This document shows, piece by piece, positions 1-11,395 of a stretch of DNA of 64,000 nt. The DNA is from Trema orientale (taxonomy: Eukaryota > Streptophyta > Magnoliopsida > Rosales > Cannabaceae): NCBI GenBank assembly GCA_002914845.1, contig JXTC01000692.1, forward strand, positions 3,030-67,029, in the 5' to 3' direction. Position numbers and translations under genes: made by a program. Below the pieces are notes generated by a model. It searched no databases and was not told where the DNA came from. It was given only the letters and a program-made list of their open reading frames with translations. How positions within the stretch are numbered: position 1 is the first letter of the stretch; each line of letters begins with the position of its first letter.

Positions 1-859
1 TCGTCCATTGTAGTGTGAATAGGCTGAAATCAAATAAGGAAAGAGTTAATGACAAAATCAAAATCTTTCCATAAAAGTTGTAATCTGCCAGAAAGTTGTT
101 GCAACAACATTTCTGAACAATTACAAGGAAAACGTCCAGATTCATGATTGCTCCTTTGATTCGGTTTGGACACGTTTTGCACAGCTGGAAAAACTTCAAT
201 TAACCTGTCAAAGATTGATAATTAACCTGAAAAATCATATCTTAATCAATATCAATCAAAAGCCAAGATTTAAGAAAATTAATCAATCTTTCCTTAAATA
301 TCCGGAGTTGTTGCAACAGATCAGGAAATCTGATCACAACAACTCATCAAATCAAATCAATTAAATAATGGAAACTTAATTAATTGATGAGCAATTTCCA
401 GCAATAATTAAGGACGAAAATCCTTATGAATTCACTTCAGAAACCTGTCCAAATTCATTGATTAGCAAGATGCAATCAGATATCAATTAAGGACAAAAGG
501 ATGAGGAAATAATCAATGATATATATGGTAAATATAAAAGGAATTGATTGAAAATTGATAGGAAAATATCCTAACCAGCTATGCACGAAATTCCATTTAT
601 ATTTCACCTATATTATCATCAGAATCATCAAATATGGAAACAAAACACGTTTGGGCACATTCTAGAAGGTTTTCATATAAAGAAAAACGCAAGTTTCGGT
701 TGATATAGAGTTTCAGACTTGTTGCAACAACTTCAGACTTGTTGTAACAACATCTTCCTTTTTATCAACTTGAGTTCTCAAAACTTAGCCATTTAGAATG
801 CCAAACTTTTGGACCTAACAAATTTAAATCATTTTTAAATCAGGAAATCATAATTTTTC
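1..859. repeat. AT-rich stretch with recurring GTTGTTGCAACAAC palindromes
   Basis: No gene is visible. A 14-bp palindrome, GTTGTTGCAACAAC, occurs at 95-108 and in truncated or varied form at 307-319, 719-730 and 739-750. The last two lie in a short direct repeat with the unit start TTCAGACTTGTTG. The stretch lies directly upstream of the LTR-like sequence at 860-1745 and may be an internal or flanking part of the same retroelement. That link is inference. Confidence 0.4.
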
Positions 860-1745
860 ACTTACTCATTTGTATTGCCCAAATCTTTTAAAACCATTAA
901 CACCTAGTGTGGGGCCCACTAACTTAATCGTTCGCCACGTGGACAATGTGGGGCCCATTCTCGGATCACTTGCTACGTGGACGGCCTGCTGTTACACAGT
1001 TGCGGGAAAACCATTTAGCAGTCACGTGACCCGCATGAGGCATCTCAAGGCCCACCCAGTTGTCGAGGGACAAAGTTAAGCCCATCTGAGAACTTAGGCG
1101 GGCCCGGCCCGTCCGACCCTTGCCTCGACAGCTGGGGGTCGGCAGCCTAAAGGGTCTACCACAGAGTAACACATGGGAAGATGTTCACCTCCAGACCCTG
1201 ACAGGACATTTAATGCGATCCTGAGTAGGTGTGTGAGCAGGTAAGCCGATTTGACAGAACGGCTGATTGTTGACATCTTCTCACCTCGAGCCCATTCCAG
1301 GAACAGTGACAGAACACAAGTCATGTCAGCCATGGAGAGATCTCGGCAGCCTGTACCCGTGATCTCTAGAGATAGACATGATGAAAAGGAGGTACTTGCT
1401 CCTAGGAATGGGCGCGAACAGTACCCATTCCTGGAGAATATATATACACACATATCATGCACAAACGCAGAATGGATTATTGAAAAAAAGAAAACATACA
1501 TAGTCTCTGATATACCAATTGCTCCTCTCCGTGAGAAAGTATCTGACTTAAGCATCGGAGAGTCTTTGCAGGTACAAACCCCTGCCTCCTTCGATCGAGC
1601 TCAGGGTCAGGAAAAGTCTGAAGTATTAGAGACACGTGGACAGTTGGCGAGAACCGAGCCAACACCTAGATCTACGATAATTTTGGTCTCGACTATTTTT
1701 GGAGCTCCGGCCAATAAATCTCTGTTATGATTCTCACCATGGTCA
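860..1745 (+). mobile_element. LTR-retrotransposon remnant (LTR-like, probably Ty3/gypsy)
   Basis: This block is clearly richer in GC than its surroundings. It holds a TATA-like stretch near 1437-1448, followed by a segment at about 1545-1580 (TGACTTAAGCATCGGAGAGT, then TTTGCAGGTAC). From general knowledge, that segment resembles the transcribed part of many plant gypsy-type LTRs. A 159-codon open frame at 1251-1730 has no recognisable domain and is probably incidental to the LTR. I could not define TG...CA ends or a target duplication, so the limits are approximate. No gag or pol is present nearby, so it is a solo or truncated LTR. Confidence 0.5.
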
Positions 1746-3848
1746 ACGGGATTCATTGAGAGTTTTATTGCATTTAGCAGGAGAAGCTCATAAAATAGTT
1801 GGTTTTATGAAACATTTTCGTATTAATGAAATAAAAAATTTATTTATTTAATTAATTATGCATAATCTTATTTTAATAAAGGTCCATTTAATTATATCAA
1901 TATTGTATATATCTTTGTGATTACGATATAAATTCACAGAAGACACAGATACAAGTTATTTATAATTAGTTAATTAAAGTTTGCAGCGATATAAAATAAG
2001 ATTAGGTACTTTATTTATGCTGTAGCAGTCTTTGGAAAAGTTTGACTTATCCTATTTAAACTAAAGTTAGTTAGTATAATGGGACTTACATCATATATAG
2101 ATGAAATTTTATTGATAGTATCAATGTAAAAGAATTTCATAGATAATTAATGATTAGTATTACTCTCAATCTTGAATTAGATGTAATTGTATATTCACAA
2201 GTATGACTTTATTTGAAATGCAAATGAGTAAGATCAATTAAAGTCAATATTTTTGGTTGTTTGGTAAAATATATTTGTTAAATTATATAATTATAGTTAG
2301 CAATATAGAATTTAGTAAAATAACATCTCTTTTGGATTTTAGTACTTAGTCATAAATCTTAGGCCTAAGTTTATCAACGTTGATTTAGTCAGTAAGATAT
2401 TGACTGATGATTATTAGAGAAATCAATGAGAACCAAAAAAGATATAATTATGTTTTTATATGCAAATGAATAATTAGTAAAGAATCATTGTGGTATGATA
2501 CGTTACTCCAAAATGTAATTATGGATAGTTCGAGTGCAATTTTAGTTCTTTAGTGGCATAAACCTGAAATTAAATAATTAATAGGCCTATTTAATTATTT
2601 AGAAGCCAACTGTGCATATCTCATAAGATCCCCGGGCTAACTTGTGTTAGTGGTTGTATTGTTATTAAATAGTAATTGGACTACATAAAGGGCTACACAC
2701 CTGGCCCAGTTATTGGGCCTGGGCATTTAGCACAATCAATTGGAGGGGATAGCTTCAGTTTTGGTAAATTCGGGATGAAACTAATTAGCTCGGTTACTAA
2801 GAAATCATTTTTTTCTTTATGGTTAATTCCTTATAGATTGATTGTAATTCCCATAATTGATTTTATTCAATAAATCTAAACATAATTAGAATATTAATAA
2901 ATCAAGAAAAAACTGATAAAGTAATATTTGATTGATTGCTGAACAGAAAATATAATAATTAATAGTCAAATATTACAAGAGATGAAAATGGGTAACATGA
3001 TTTTCTAGAAAAGGAAAATCTGGTCACTAGCCAAAATTGGCTAGTGGGAAAGGAGGCTACATGCCACAGTCATAGTGACTGTAGGCATGTGGCACTTTTA
3101 GTAATTGCCTAATTGTGTCAGGTAAATAGGATTCTCTAGACATCTCTTTAATGTGTGAAAGAAACTGTAATGAAGTTCTATCAGTTTTTCAAGAGAGAGA
3201 GATTTATAAAGATAAGTGAATAGTCAATTCTCTGTTCTTTGATTTCTTTATAAATCCAGTATGATGTTTAACTTGATCTTTTCTTGTGTAGCATATAGAG
3301 ACCACACTCTTATGTGACTATATACAATGATATATCGGAAGATCTGTCAGGGATTAGAGTTATACACTTGGTCATCTTGGATCAATAAGAGGTGTTATTT
3401 TCTAAAATACATCTAATATATTGTTATGAACTTTATATACTCCTAGTTGTGTTATCGACTGCATTTTTTAAATTGAAAAACTGTTGATAGTTTTTCATAA
3501 AAGTAAAATTTTAAAATCTACCAACTGCTATTTTTTTAAAGTTTTTCCAATAATTTTGTCAGGTCACATGTTTGCTGTCTGTTATGGCCTTTTATTTCTG
3601 TATAGTTCAGATTTTGATTTGAGAAAGGGCCAACCCGAGGAAAAAGAAGAAGTGGAGCCATTTTCTTTTTCTTTCTTTCTTTAAATCCCAAAGATGAAAT
3701 TTTGAAGCTCTAAACGGAGCTTATTCGCGGTAAAGTGAAATGTATATATTGAAGTAATTTTTTTTAAAGACGTGGCATCTTACTACTAGTTAGACAGAGA
3801 ATCGGACATAGGAGTTTGGACAGGTGATCCGGCTTCCATAAACACTGC
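1746..3848. other. Intergenic, AT-rich; two small hairpins
   Basis: No convincing gene was found; the 65- and 66-codon frames at 2676-2873 and 3484-3684 have no recognisable features. Two adjacent short inverted repeats stand out. One is at 3025-3046, a perfect 10-bp stem CACTAGCCAA/TTGGCTAGTG with a 2-base spacer. The other is at 3062-3094, TGCCACA...TGTGGCA with an inner CAGTCA/TGACTG stem. The last few hundred bases are the promoter region of the O-methyltransferase gene. Confidence 0.5.
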
Positions 3849-3856
3849 TATATATA
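3849..3856 (+). promoter_or_regulatory. Probable TATA box of the O-methyltransferase gene
   Basis: TATATATA lies 38 bases upstream of the ATG at 3894, implying a very short leader of roughly 10-15 bases if transcription starts about 30 bases downstream. A start further upstream cannot be excluded because the region is AT-rich. Confidence 0.45.
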
Positions 3857-3893
3857 CACATAACACAAAAACTCCACCACATACAAAGATATC

Positions 3894-5236
3894 ATGGGAG
3901 AAGCACAAAGAGATCAGCTAACATGGAGATCTAATGTTCAAGAAGAAGAGTACAGAGCAAAAGTAGATATATACAAATATATATTCGGGTTCGTAGAAAT
4001 GGCTGTAGTGAAATGCGCCATTGAGCTTGGAATAGCTGACACCATCGAAAGCCATGGACGCCCCATGACTCTCTTGGAGTTATCATCAGCTCTAGTCTGT
4101 GCTCCTCCAACCCTTTACCGCATCATGAGGTTTTTAGTAAACCGCCGAATATTCAAGGAGATCAGAAACGACGCCGTTCAAGGCTCCGAAGCCTGTAATC
4201 TGTATGCACAAACAGCCCTCTCCCGCCTCCTCGTTAGGTCCGGAGAGAGCAGCATGGCGGCGTTCGTGTTGATGGAGAGCAGCCCTCCCATGCTGGCGCC
4301 TTGGCACGGCCTGAGCGCCCGTACAAAGGCGGAAGGAGCTGATTCTTCTGCGCCATTCGAGGCGGCGAATGGCAAGGACGTGTGGAGCTATGCTGCAGCC
4401 AATCCCGCTCACAGCCAGCTCATCAACGAAGCAATGGCCTGCAATGCCAGGTTCACGGTGGCGGCTATGGTGGACGGTTGTTTGGACGTGTTCGATGGAA
4501 TCAGTACCGTCGTCGACGTCGGAGGAGGCAATGGGACGGCTTTGCAGATGTTGGTTAAGGCTTGTCCTCGGATTCGAGGCATCAACTTTGATCTTCCTCA
4601 TGTTGTCTCTGTTGCGTTAGAGTCTGATGGTGTTGAAAATGTTGGTGGTGACATGTTTGACTCTGTTCCTAAAGCTGATGCTGCTTTTCTCATGGTAATT
4701 ACTATACATATATACAAACATAAAAGAAAATGCTATGTTAATTACTAGTATCTGTATAAGGACCTATTGTGTATGTATATATATATATATATATATGTGT
4801 GTATATATGCATGCAGCATGTTCAAATACATATATACAAATATAACATATATATTAAGATTAGTTAATTCTTTCACTCTCTCTAATTTGTTTTTCTTATT
4901 TGGGTGACAATTATGTAGTGGGTCCTTCATGACTGGTCAGACGATGAGTGCATCCAAATACTGAAGAGGTGTAGAGAAGCAATTCCGGAGGAGAAAGGGA
5001 AGGTTATAATAGTAGAATCTGTGATTGAAAATAATGAGCAAAAGCTGAAAGAAGAAGAGTTGAAGCTAAAGGATGTGGGTTTGTTTCTTGACATGGTGAT
5101 GATGGCTCATACTGACAGAGGCAAAGAGAGGACCTTGGAGGAATGGGTCTACGTTCTTGGCCAGGCCGGTTTTACCCGACATAATGTCAGACCCGTTAAC
5201 GCTGTCTCTTCTGTTATTGAGGCGTTTCCAGCTTAA
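3894..5236 (+). CDS. COMT-type plant O-methyltransferase, two exons, 372 aa
   Basis: Exon 1 is 3894-4694 and exon 2 is 4919-5236, joined by a GT-AG intron in phase 0. The predicted 372-residue protein has the usual length for plant S-adenosylmethionine-dependent O-methyltransferases. The N-terminal third is the dimerisation domain (EMAVVKCAIELGIADTI near residue 35). The SAM-binding loop VVDVGGGNG is at residues 206-214 and DLPHVV at 233-238. The catalytic base is His271 in VLHDW, at the start of exon 2, with supporting acids Glu300 (IVES) and Glu337 (GKERT). The family methylates hydroxyls on phenylpropanoids, flavonoids, alkaloids and similar compounds in the cytosol. The substrate cannot be read from sequence; a chalcone/xanthohumol- or stilbene-type acceptor is possible. 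All key residues are present, so the gene looks functional. Confidence 0.93.
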
Positions 5237-5403
5237 TAATATAATTCACTCCCTTAAAACCAATTATATATTTTGTAAAAAAATATGTATGGGGTGAGTA
5301 GAAATATTCTGGTGATCTTGAATCGCGCTTGTGTTTTGCTGGTGGCTTTTGTGTGGGATCATCCCTGTCTATGTTGGTTTCAAGCTCTTGTTTCTTGGAT
5401 TTG

Positions 5404-5409
5404 AATAAA
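5404..5409 (+). promoter_or_regulatory. Candidate polyadenylation signal of the O-methyltransferase gene
   Basis: AATAAA lies 168 bases after the stop codon in T-rich sequence, a plausible distance for a plant 3' UTR. Confidence 0.4.
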
Positions 5410-7343
5410 ATATGTTTTTGAGTCCATATTTCAGGATGTTTTTGAGTTATACTTGTTTGTTATTTTGTTTCGGGGACGATGAGAATTAGAAATGACAAGC
5501 ATCATTATTAGACCTGACGATGAGGTTTGAATCGTGTAGTAATCACATATATATAAAAAGAATAAAGTTTTAGTCGTAGTACTATACTCCATCTTTAATT
5601 AATATTGAAGTTTGATTCGAATCTTCATCTCAAAAAGGAAAAGAAGAAATTTTATGCATGTGATAGTTTAATCTGTTCTTATAAAATATACAATTCTAAT
5701 TGGTACGTACATTATGTTATTGCCATATCATGATTCACGATGATAATTATTTAAACTAAACTTTGTCTTCTTTTCAACTTCTTAGATATGCTGACTCCCC
5801 AATATGGTCACCAAATCCCACTTTCTTCTTTTAGGTTGTCTTTATTTTTCTTCAATTATTTCTCTCTTATGTCTTTATTTTTCTTCAATTATTTCTCTCT
5901 TATCATATCTCCTTTTATGTTGTCCTGTAATGAAAAAGAAGGATACACATGACTGTCCCACCACAGCTCCCACATGTACATTTCAACCAAATACATAAGG
6001 AATTTCACGCTTCCGGAAACCATTATCGGTCTGACAAATTAATTTGAGATTCGAGTGAAATTAATATGAATTCTACATAAATTCATTAAATGCTTGCATT
6101 ATGCTATTATAATTGAACGGTCTTGGAATTTACCTAATTGGTCCTCTTTCAACGACATGTACGCAATAATGTAGCGGAACTAGAACTATTCATTAGAATT
6201 TATAATGAAATTCATCAAATCAAAACCACATCGTTTTCTTTTTTTCTTAAAATGTTGGTTTTGATTTTGAGTTTTCTAAAGCTCTTTGTTTGTGATTTAT
6301 AAAGTGATAAACTAACTCTTAGGGTGTGTTTAGTAAGAGGAAGAAGTGGAAGAAAAGATAGGAGTGAGGAGACTATTAGATGGATTTGAGGTATGGTGGT
6401 TGTTTGATAGGAAGGATTTTAGGAGGTAAGTGATTAGCAAAGAATTTCAAATTCTTAATTTTAACTTAATTTCAATCCCTTCAAAATTAGAAAGATTTTA
6501 GAAGTTGAAGGGAGGTGGTCCCCCATGTAGTTGAATGGTTATTATTCTAATTAAAATATTTCTCATTCCTATGAGAAGATTTTGGTTTTCTCTCCTTCCT
6601 CTCACAGCAGACGCATTTAATTCTTTGGCTATAAAAAACACCAATCTTTGTTAACAATTAGCAATAACATAGGCCACCAAAAAGGGCCTACCCTAAAAAA
6701 GTAAAAATTAAACCACCATTTTTATATTTATATAATTAAATACGTGACATCTTTTTAGTGCTTATGGTAGGGTTTATTGTACACTGTACAGTACTCTTCC
6801 TCTCTAAATTTATACTCTTATCTATTTTCAGGAAAAAAAATAACGTGTATATATATACACTATCCTATGCTAGCTGTTTATTTAGGTTTATTTTACATTA
6901 TGTGTTACATTTCACTGACAATAAAATGTAGAATTATATTATTTTCCTCTAAATTTGAATAGGCATTGGTAATTGGATATTAACAAACTAACAAATTTCC
7001 AAGAATGTTGTTTTTATTTTATTTTTTATGGGTTGCATTTTTATCTTAAAAAGCCGAAAAATGTGCAAGCGGAATTGGTTATGGTTTTAACTTATGTTTA
7101 TAATTGGTATAAAACAAACTGACTAAAACATATTATATGTTCTAAATCACCCTATAACATGAAAAACCAAACCATGAATAACCCTCCATGCGATTGTCGT
7201 ATCAGAACTTCTTTTTCATTTTGAGTGATAATAGGACGCCAATTTTTATACAAAATCATACACGTGATTTCAATCACCATTTTAAATAATTTGGTTCACT
7301 TTCACATAACACGTGGATTATAATCATGATATATCAGTTGATG
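5410..7343. other. Intergenic, AT-rich; 33-bp tandem duplication
   Basis: No gene was found. A 33-bp pyrimidine-rich unit is present twice in tandem at 5837-5869 and 5870-5902 and explains the short frame at 5804-5998. A GTGTGTTTAG-type motif near 6325, followed by purine-rich sequence, resembles the termini of plant MITEs, but no matching right end was found. Confidence 0.4.
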
Positions 7344-7352
7344 TATAAATTT

Positions 7353-8158
7353 GAGATAATATCATTTTTATATGGGTTTTTAGTATGATTAGTCCCTAAA
7401 TTTTTCGATGATTTGCAATGTATCCCTTGAACTTATTTTTTTGGCAATTAGGATCCTGAATTTAGAATTTTTGGTATGATTAGCCCCTGAATTTTTCGTA
7501 GATTTGCAATATATCCCCTGAACTTTTTTTTTTGGCAATTAGGACTCTGAATTTAGGATTTTTGGCATGATTAGCCCCTGAATTTTTCGCTGATTTGTAA
7601 TATATCTCTTGAGCTATATACAAAGTTTTAAACAATTAAAAAATAAATTCCAAATCAACGAAAAATTCAGGGACTAATCATGCCAAAAATTCTAAATTCA
7701 GGGTCCTAATTGCCAAAAAAAATTTTCATATATTACCAAAAATTCGAAATTTAGGGTCCTAATTGCTAAAAAAAAAAAAGTTCAGGGGATACATTGCAAA
7801 TCATCAAAAAATTCAAGGACTAATCATGCCAAAAACTTTTTTTATATTTTATACTTTGACACTTTGTTCAAATTGTATCCTATTGACCTTTAGATTTAAA
7901 ATTTGTTACAAATTTATACTTGACACCAATTTAGAGTAGTTAATTTACTAATATGACGTTTAAAAAATTAAAAATAAACCATATAATAAATGATTCGAGA
8001 GTAAGTTTATTAAATCATATCAATAAATTAACTGCTTTAAATAAGTATCATGGTATAAATTTATAACGAATATTAAATCTAGGAGTAAATATTAATAATA
8101 ACAAAAAACATAAACTAATAAAGTATCAAAATATAAAATAAAAAAATGATATTATCCC
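7353..8158. mobile_element. Mutator-like MITE, copy 2 of family GGGATAATATC, with a nested insertion
   Basis: The ends read GAGATAATATC... and ...GATATTATCCC, and the element is flanked by a perfect 9-bp direct repeat TATAAATTT (7344-7352 and 8159-8167). Its body from 7848 onward aligns by eye over about 300 bp with the uninterrupted copy at 10439-10775. Shared blocks include a TTACAAATTTATAC stretch and an AATTAAAAATAAACCAT stretch. A 9-bp target duplication with inverted ends is typical of Mutator-superfamily elements. A different element occupies 7374-7838 inside it. No transposase is present. Confidence 0.8.
7374..7838. mobile_element. Foldback MITE nested in the 7353-8158 element
   Basis: The ends are imperfect inverted repeats: GGGTTTTTAGTATGATTAG at the left and a reversed counterpart at the right ending CATGCCAAAAACTT. 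TTTTTATAT is present on both sides (7365-7373 and 7839-7847), a likely 9-bp target duplication, although the AT-rich context weakens it. Inside, an 80-90 bp unit (TTAGCCCCTGAATTTTTCG, then TTTGCAATATATCCCC, then TTGGCAATTAGGA) is repeated about three times forward and then about twice reversed. The whole could fold into a long hairpin. Confidence 0.7.
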
Positions 8159-8167
8159 TATAAATTT

Positions 8168-8750
8168 TGTAAAAGATTGGTCTCCCTGCTGTATTACTTT
8201 AAAAAAAAAATTAAATTAAATTGTCAAATGGGATTAGTTGAATTGGATCAGATTTTCTCGAGTTTGCTTGATACCATTTTGAAAATTTCCTTATTTTATC
8301 ATTTTTTTTAAAGTACCATCGTCATGTCGTCCTCAACTATTTGGTCAAACAAAGTTTCCTCGAGTTATGAGAACGTATGGCCCGCAAACTCTTGTTAGCT
8401 ACGTCGCCATGGATAAATGAATGGTGCACAAGAAATAGAAGGGAAATCTAATTGGCCGGCCCACAATTATTAGGTGATGTTGTCATCTAATTTTGCATAG
8501 AAGCTCTAATGCCACCTCTTTTTCTTTTCTCCGTTCCTTAATTTAAGTAGGGCTACATTGACAACCTTCTTATATTTAAGCACCTTGTATTTTAACTACT
8601 CAGTTGGTCTACGGTTGTTTTCTTAACAGATAACTCTAAATCTTCAAGTCTCAAACCTTTAGGGGAAAAAATCCACTTAAATATCTCATTTTGCGCAGAT
8701 TTGATCTTGATTTCCCAAAATTTCTTGCAAATATCTCAGAATTCGACCAG
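8168..8750. other. Intergenic; weak tRNA-like (SINE-like) segment near 8590-8660
   Basis: No gene was found. CTACTCAGTTGGTCTACGG at 8596-8614 resembles a pol III A box, and TTCAAGTCTC at 8643-8652 resembles a B box, at tRNA-like spacing. This could be a decayed tRNA-derived SINE. No target duplication or tail was found. Confidence 0.3.
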
Positions 8751-8862
8751 TTTGAATTAAGAAAGTCTCCGTTTGGAGATCTCTTGCTTCTCAAACAGAA
8801 ATGAACTTTGAATTAAGAAAATCTCGGTTTAGAGATCTCTTGCTTCTCAAATAGAAATGAAC
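8751..8862. repeat. 56-bp tandem duplication
   Basis: Two copies of a 56-bp unit, 8751-8806 and 8807-8862, starting TTTGAATTAAGAAA, differ at only a few positions. The duplication ends exactly where the SINE at 8865 begins. Confidence 0.85.
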
Positions 8863-8864
8863 TT

Positions 8865-8983
8865 TCAGTTGGTCCAAGGCTTTAGGGATGTGTGTGTGAG
8901 TTTGGGGGGTCAGGGGTTCAAGCCTATGTGTGTGATATTTTTTATTAAATTTGTAGTAAGTGGTGGTCATTAGTTAAGCTCCA

Positions 8984-9020
<37 letters not shown>
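8865..9020 (+). mobile_element. tRNA-derived SINE with a long poly(A) tail
   Basis: An A-box-like CAGTTGGTCCAAGGC is followed about 40 bases later by a B-box-like GGGTTCAAGCC. Then come a tRNA-unrelated body and an uninterrupted A run at 8987-9020. The same sequence is present in reverse orientation at 57558-57711, so it is a dispersed family. This copy lacks the first few bases seen in the other copy (AGCTAGCTC before AGTTGG) and shows no clear target duplication. Confidence 0.8.
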
Positions 9021-9022
<2 letters not shown>

Positions 9023-9486
9023 TCTTGATCTCAACCAGCTCCTAATGAGCTAGCTTCTTTTTGAGCAGCTAGAAAATTCATGCCCAACAATATGTATTCG
9101 GATAAGTTCTTGATCTCAAAAATAAAAATTAAAACAAAATAACTCTCTCATTTTTTTTTCTTTGAAGCGAATGACTCTTTTATTTTAATTTCATATATTA
9201 ATTGAATAGTCTTTATATTTTAATTGTTTTATTTATTTTTAGGTTAAATGTCAAAATCGTAAATTGAATTGAAATTTTTCATCTGTGATGCTTATTACTT
9301 GTTTGTTTCATATTATGAGTGTCGCTTGTTATGATTATGAAAATATGTTCTTCAAGTAGACAATTTACTTGCTAGAGTAAAAGATCGGCTTAAAATAGGA
9401 GAATAATGACGGGAACCAAGTTTAACGATATAATTATTCAGCAAAAACAAAGAAATAAATAAAATTAACGGTATAATATAACTACA
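9021..9486. other. Intergenic, AT-rich
   Basis: No gene was seen. TTCTTGATCTCAA occurs at both ends of an 80-base segment (about 9022 and 9105), a minor direct repeat. Confidence 0.4.
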
Positions 9487-9489
9487 TTA

Positions 9490-10062
9490 GGCCATGTTTG
9501 GTACGCCATATTGTATTGTGATGTATTGTATTAGAATGTGTTGTATTATATTATTCTATTACAATACTATGTTTGGTTTTGCATTTGTATTAAGATGTTG
9601 TATAAAAAAGTTAATTTTGAAAAATACTATTTTAAAAATTCTTAGAAAAATATCATTTTCAAAAAATGTTAGGAAAATACCACATTTAAAATTACCATTT
9701 TTTAAAAATTTATTTACAAAAAAGCCACTTTTAGATATAAATTTAGAAAATACCACTTTTAAAAATTTATTTAGAAAAATACCACTTTTGAAAGAGATAA
9801 AGTGATGTGGGAGAAAAAGTGATGAGAGAGAAATTAAGAACAGAAAAAGTAAGGAGAGTGGGTACTATACAATATTAAGTTAAAGTTAAAATTATGTAAT
9901 ACAGTGTAATACAGACCTTTAATTTTGTATTAAATAATACTCTCCGTATTGTATTAAATTTTGATGTCGTATTAAATAATATAATACAAAAACATAATCA
10001 AACACAGTATTATGTTTAATTAATACAATATAGAATCTTTATACAGTGTACCAAACATGACC
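9490..10062. mobile_element. PIF/Harbinger-like (Tourist-type) MITE with TTA target duplication
   Basis: The left end GGCCATGTTTGGTACGCC and the right end, reversed as GGTCATGTTTGGTAC, form terminal inverted repeats. TTA flanks both sides (9487-9489 and 10063-10065). Subterminal sequence is rich in TGTATTA/TAATACA motifs in opposite orientations. The 573-bp element has no transposase; the 103-codon frame at 9494-9805 is low-complexity and not a gene. Confidence 0.78.
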
Positions 10063-10065
10063 TTA

Positions 10066-10429
10066 ACGAACAAAACAACAATAATATCAAGAAACCACGA
10101 AAGTAATCAAGTAAACGACAATAGAAGATATAAACGAAATTAACTATAAACAGCAAACCTTTAAACCTTTCAAAGACGTAAAAAACTATAAAACGGCAAC
10201 AAAGAAAATTACGTCGTCAACTTAGCAACGATAAACAAAGTACAAAGGACATTAGTAACAAAATGGCAAATAAAATAAAAAAGGACAATAAATTAATGAA
10301 GACGCGAAATTTAACCTAACATGAAAGACGTCAAATAATCCACTCAAAAATAAATAATAAATACATAAAATCAAATAGAAAACGACAATAAACTCATATG
10401 CGACAACAGTACACCACATCTAGTCATTT
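10066..10429. other. Intergenic, A-rich
   Basis: The stretch is purine-rich with no open frame of note and no repeats recognised. Confidence 0.4.
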
Positions 10430-10438
10430 ACTAGAAAA

Positions 10439-10775
10439 GGGATAATATCACTTTTATACATTATATTTTGACATTTTATTCAAATTATATTGTGCATTTT
10501 AGTTATTATCAACATTGACCCTTAGTTGTTACAAATTTATACCCTGATACCAATTAAGAATAGTTAGTTTACCAAGATGTTGTTTAAAAAATTGAAAATA
10601 AACCATAAACTGATCCAATAATGAGTTTATTAAATTATCTTGGTAAATTAAATGCTCTAAATTGGTGTCAGTATATAAATTTGTAACAAATATTAAATCT
10701 AAGGATCACTATTAATAATAAACAAAATATAAAGTACAAACAGAACAATTTAAGGTATAAAAGTGATATTATCCC
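10439..10775. mobile_element. Mutator-like MITE, intact copy of family GGGATAATATC
   Basis: The terminal inverted repeat is perfect over 21 bp (GGGATAATATCACTTTTATA plus one base, and its reverse complement). A perfect 9-bp target duplication ACTAGAAAA lies at 10430-10438 and 10776-10784. The element is 337 bp long and has no coding capacity. It is related to the copy at 7353-8158. Confidence 0.9.
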
Positions 10776-10784
10776 ACTAGAAAA

Positions 10785-11395
10785 AGCAACATAAATGTAA
10801 AAAAGATAATGAAGATCCCGATAGTAAAATGCGGAATGATATCAACTGAAAAAACTTCAAAATTTAAAAACGATGAGATATCACCTTTATGGACACATGT
10901 TGTCTAAGCGTGCGATGAAGAGTTTACAAAACGAAAGTACGAAATTACCCTTAAAATTTATGCCATTTTAAAACAATAAATTACTTGATTTTGTTAAAAC
11001 CCAAAAAGGAAAATGTAAAAAAGTTGTGGGTATAAATTTAACAAAAAAAAATGAACTATGACCTACTTATTCACATTTAGTATATAGATATAATAGAAAT
11101 GGTCATTAAGCTATAGTATAGTAAATATGGATATCAACTTAATGCATTTAAAAAACAAAAATGGTCATACAATATAAATTCTCTTCTTTCTTATTTCCCC
11201 TCATTTGTTTTCAACTCATTCTCTTAACAGAATTAGTAAATATGCCCAAGTGAGGTTCAATTTTTAATGGGCTTCTTACAAAAGAACCAGGCCCAAAGTC
11301 TAAAAAAAATTTAAAAAAAAATGAGTTTCTAACAATTTTACATACAAAAACAAAAACAAAAAAAAACAAAAATACAGTGGTTCAATTTTTTTCTC
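10785..11395. other. Intergenic, AT-rich
   Basis: No gene was seen. The stretch contains homopolymeric A runs and short AAAAACAAAA repeats near 11345-11375. Confidence 0.4.

Noticed and set aside
1251-1730. 159-codon open frame on the + strand with an overlapping 153-codon reverse frame
   Set aside because: Both lie in LTR-like sequence, have no recognisable domain and mirror one another; probably chance frames in GC-richer DNA.
860-1745. Assignment of exact LTR ends and target duplication
   Set aside because: Several TG and CA dinucleotides are possible and no flanking repeat matched, so only approximate limits are given.
4134-4601. 155-codon reverse frame within the O-methyltransferase
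   Set aside because: Antisense to conserved exon 1; no family features.
8596-8652. A functional tRNA gene
   Set aside because: Box-like motifs only; no cloverleaf could be drawn, so at most a SINE relic.
9494-9805. 103-codon frame with Lys/Phe-rich repeats
   Set aside because: Low-complexity translation of the interior of a PIF-like MITE.
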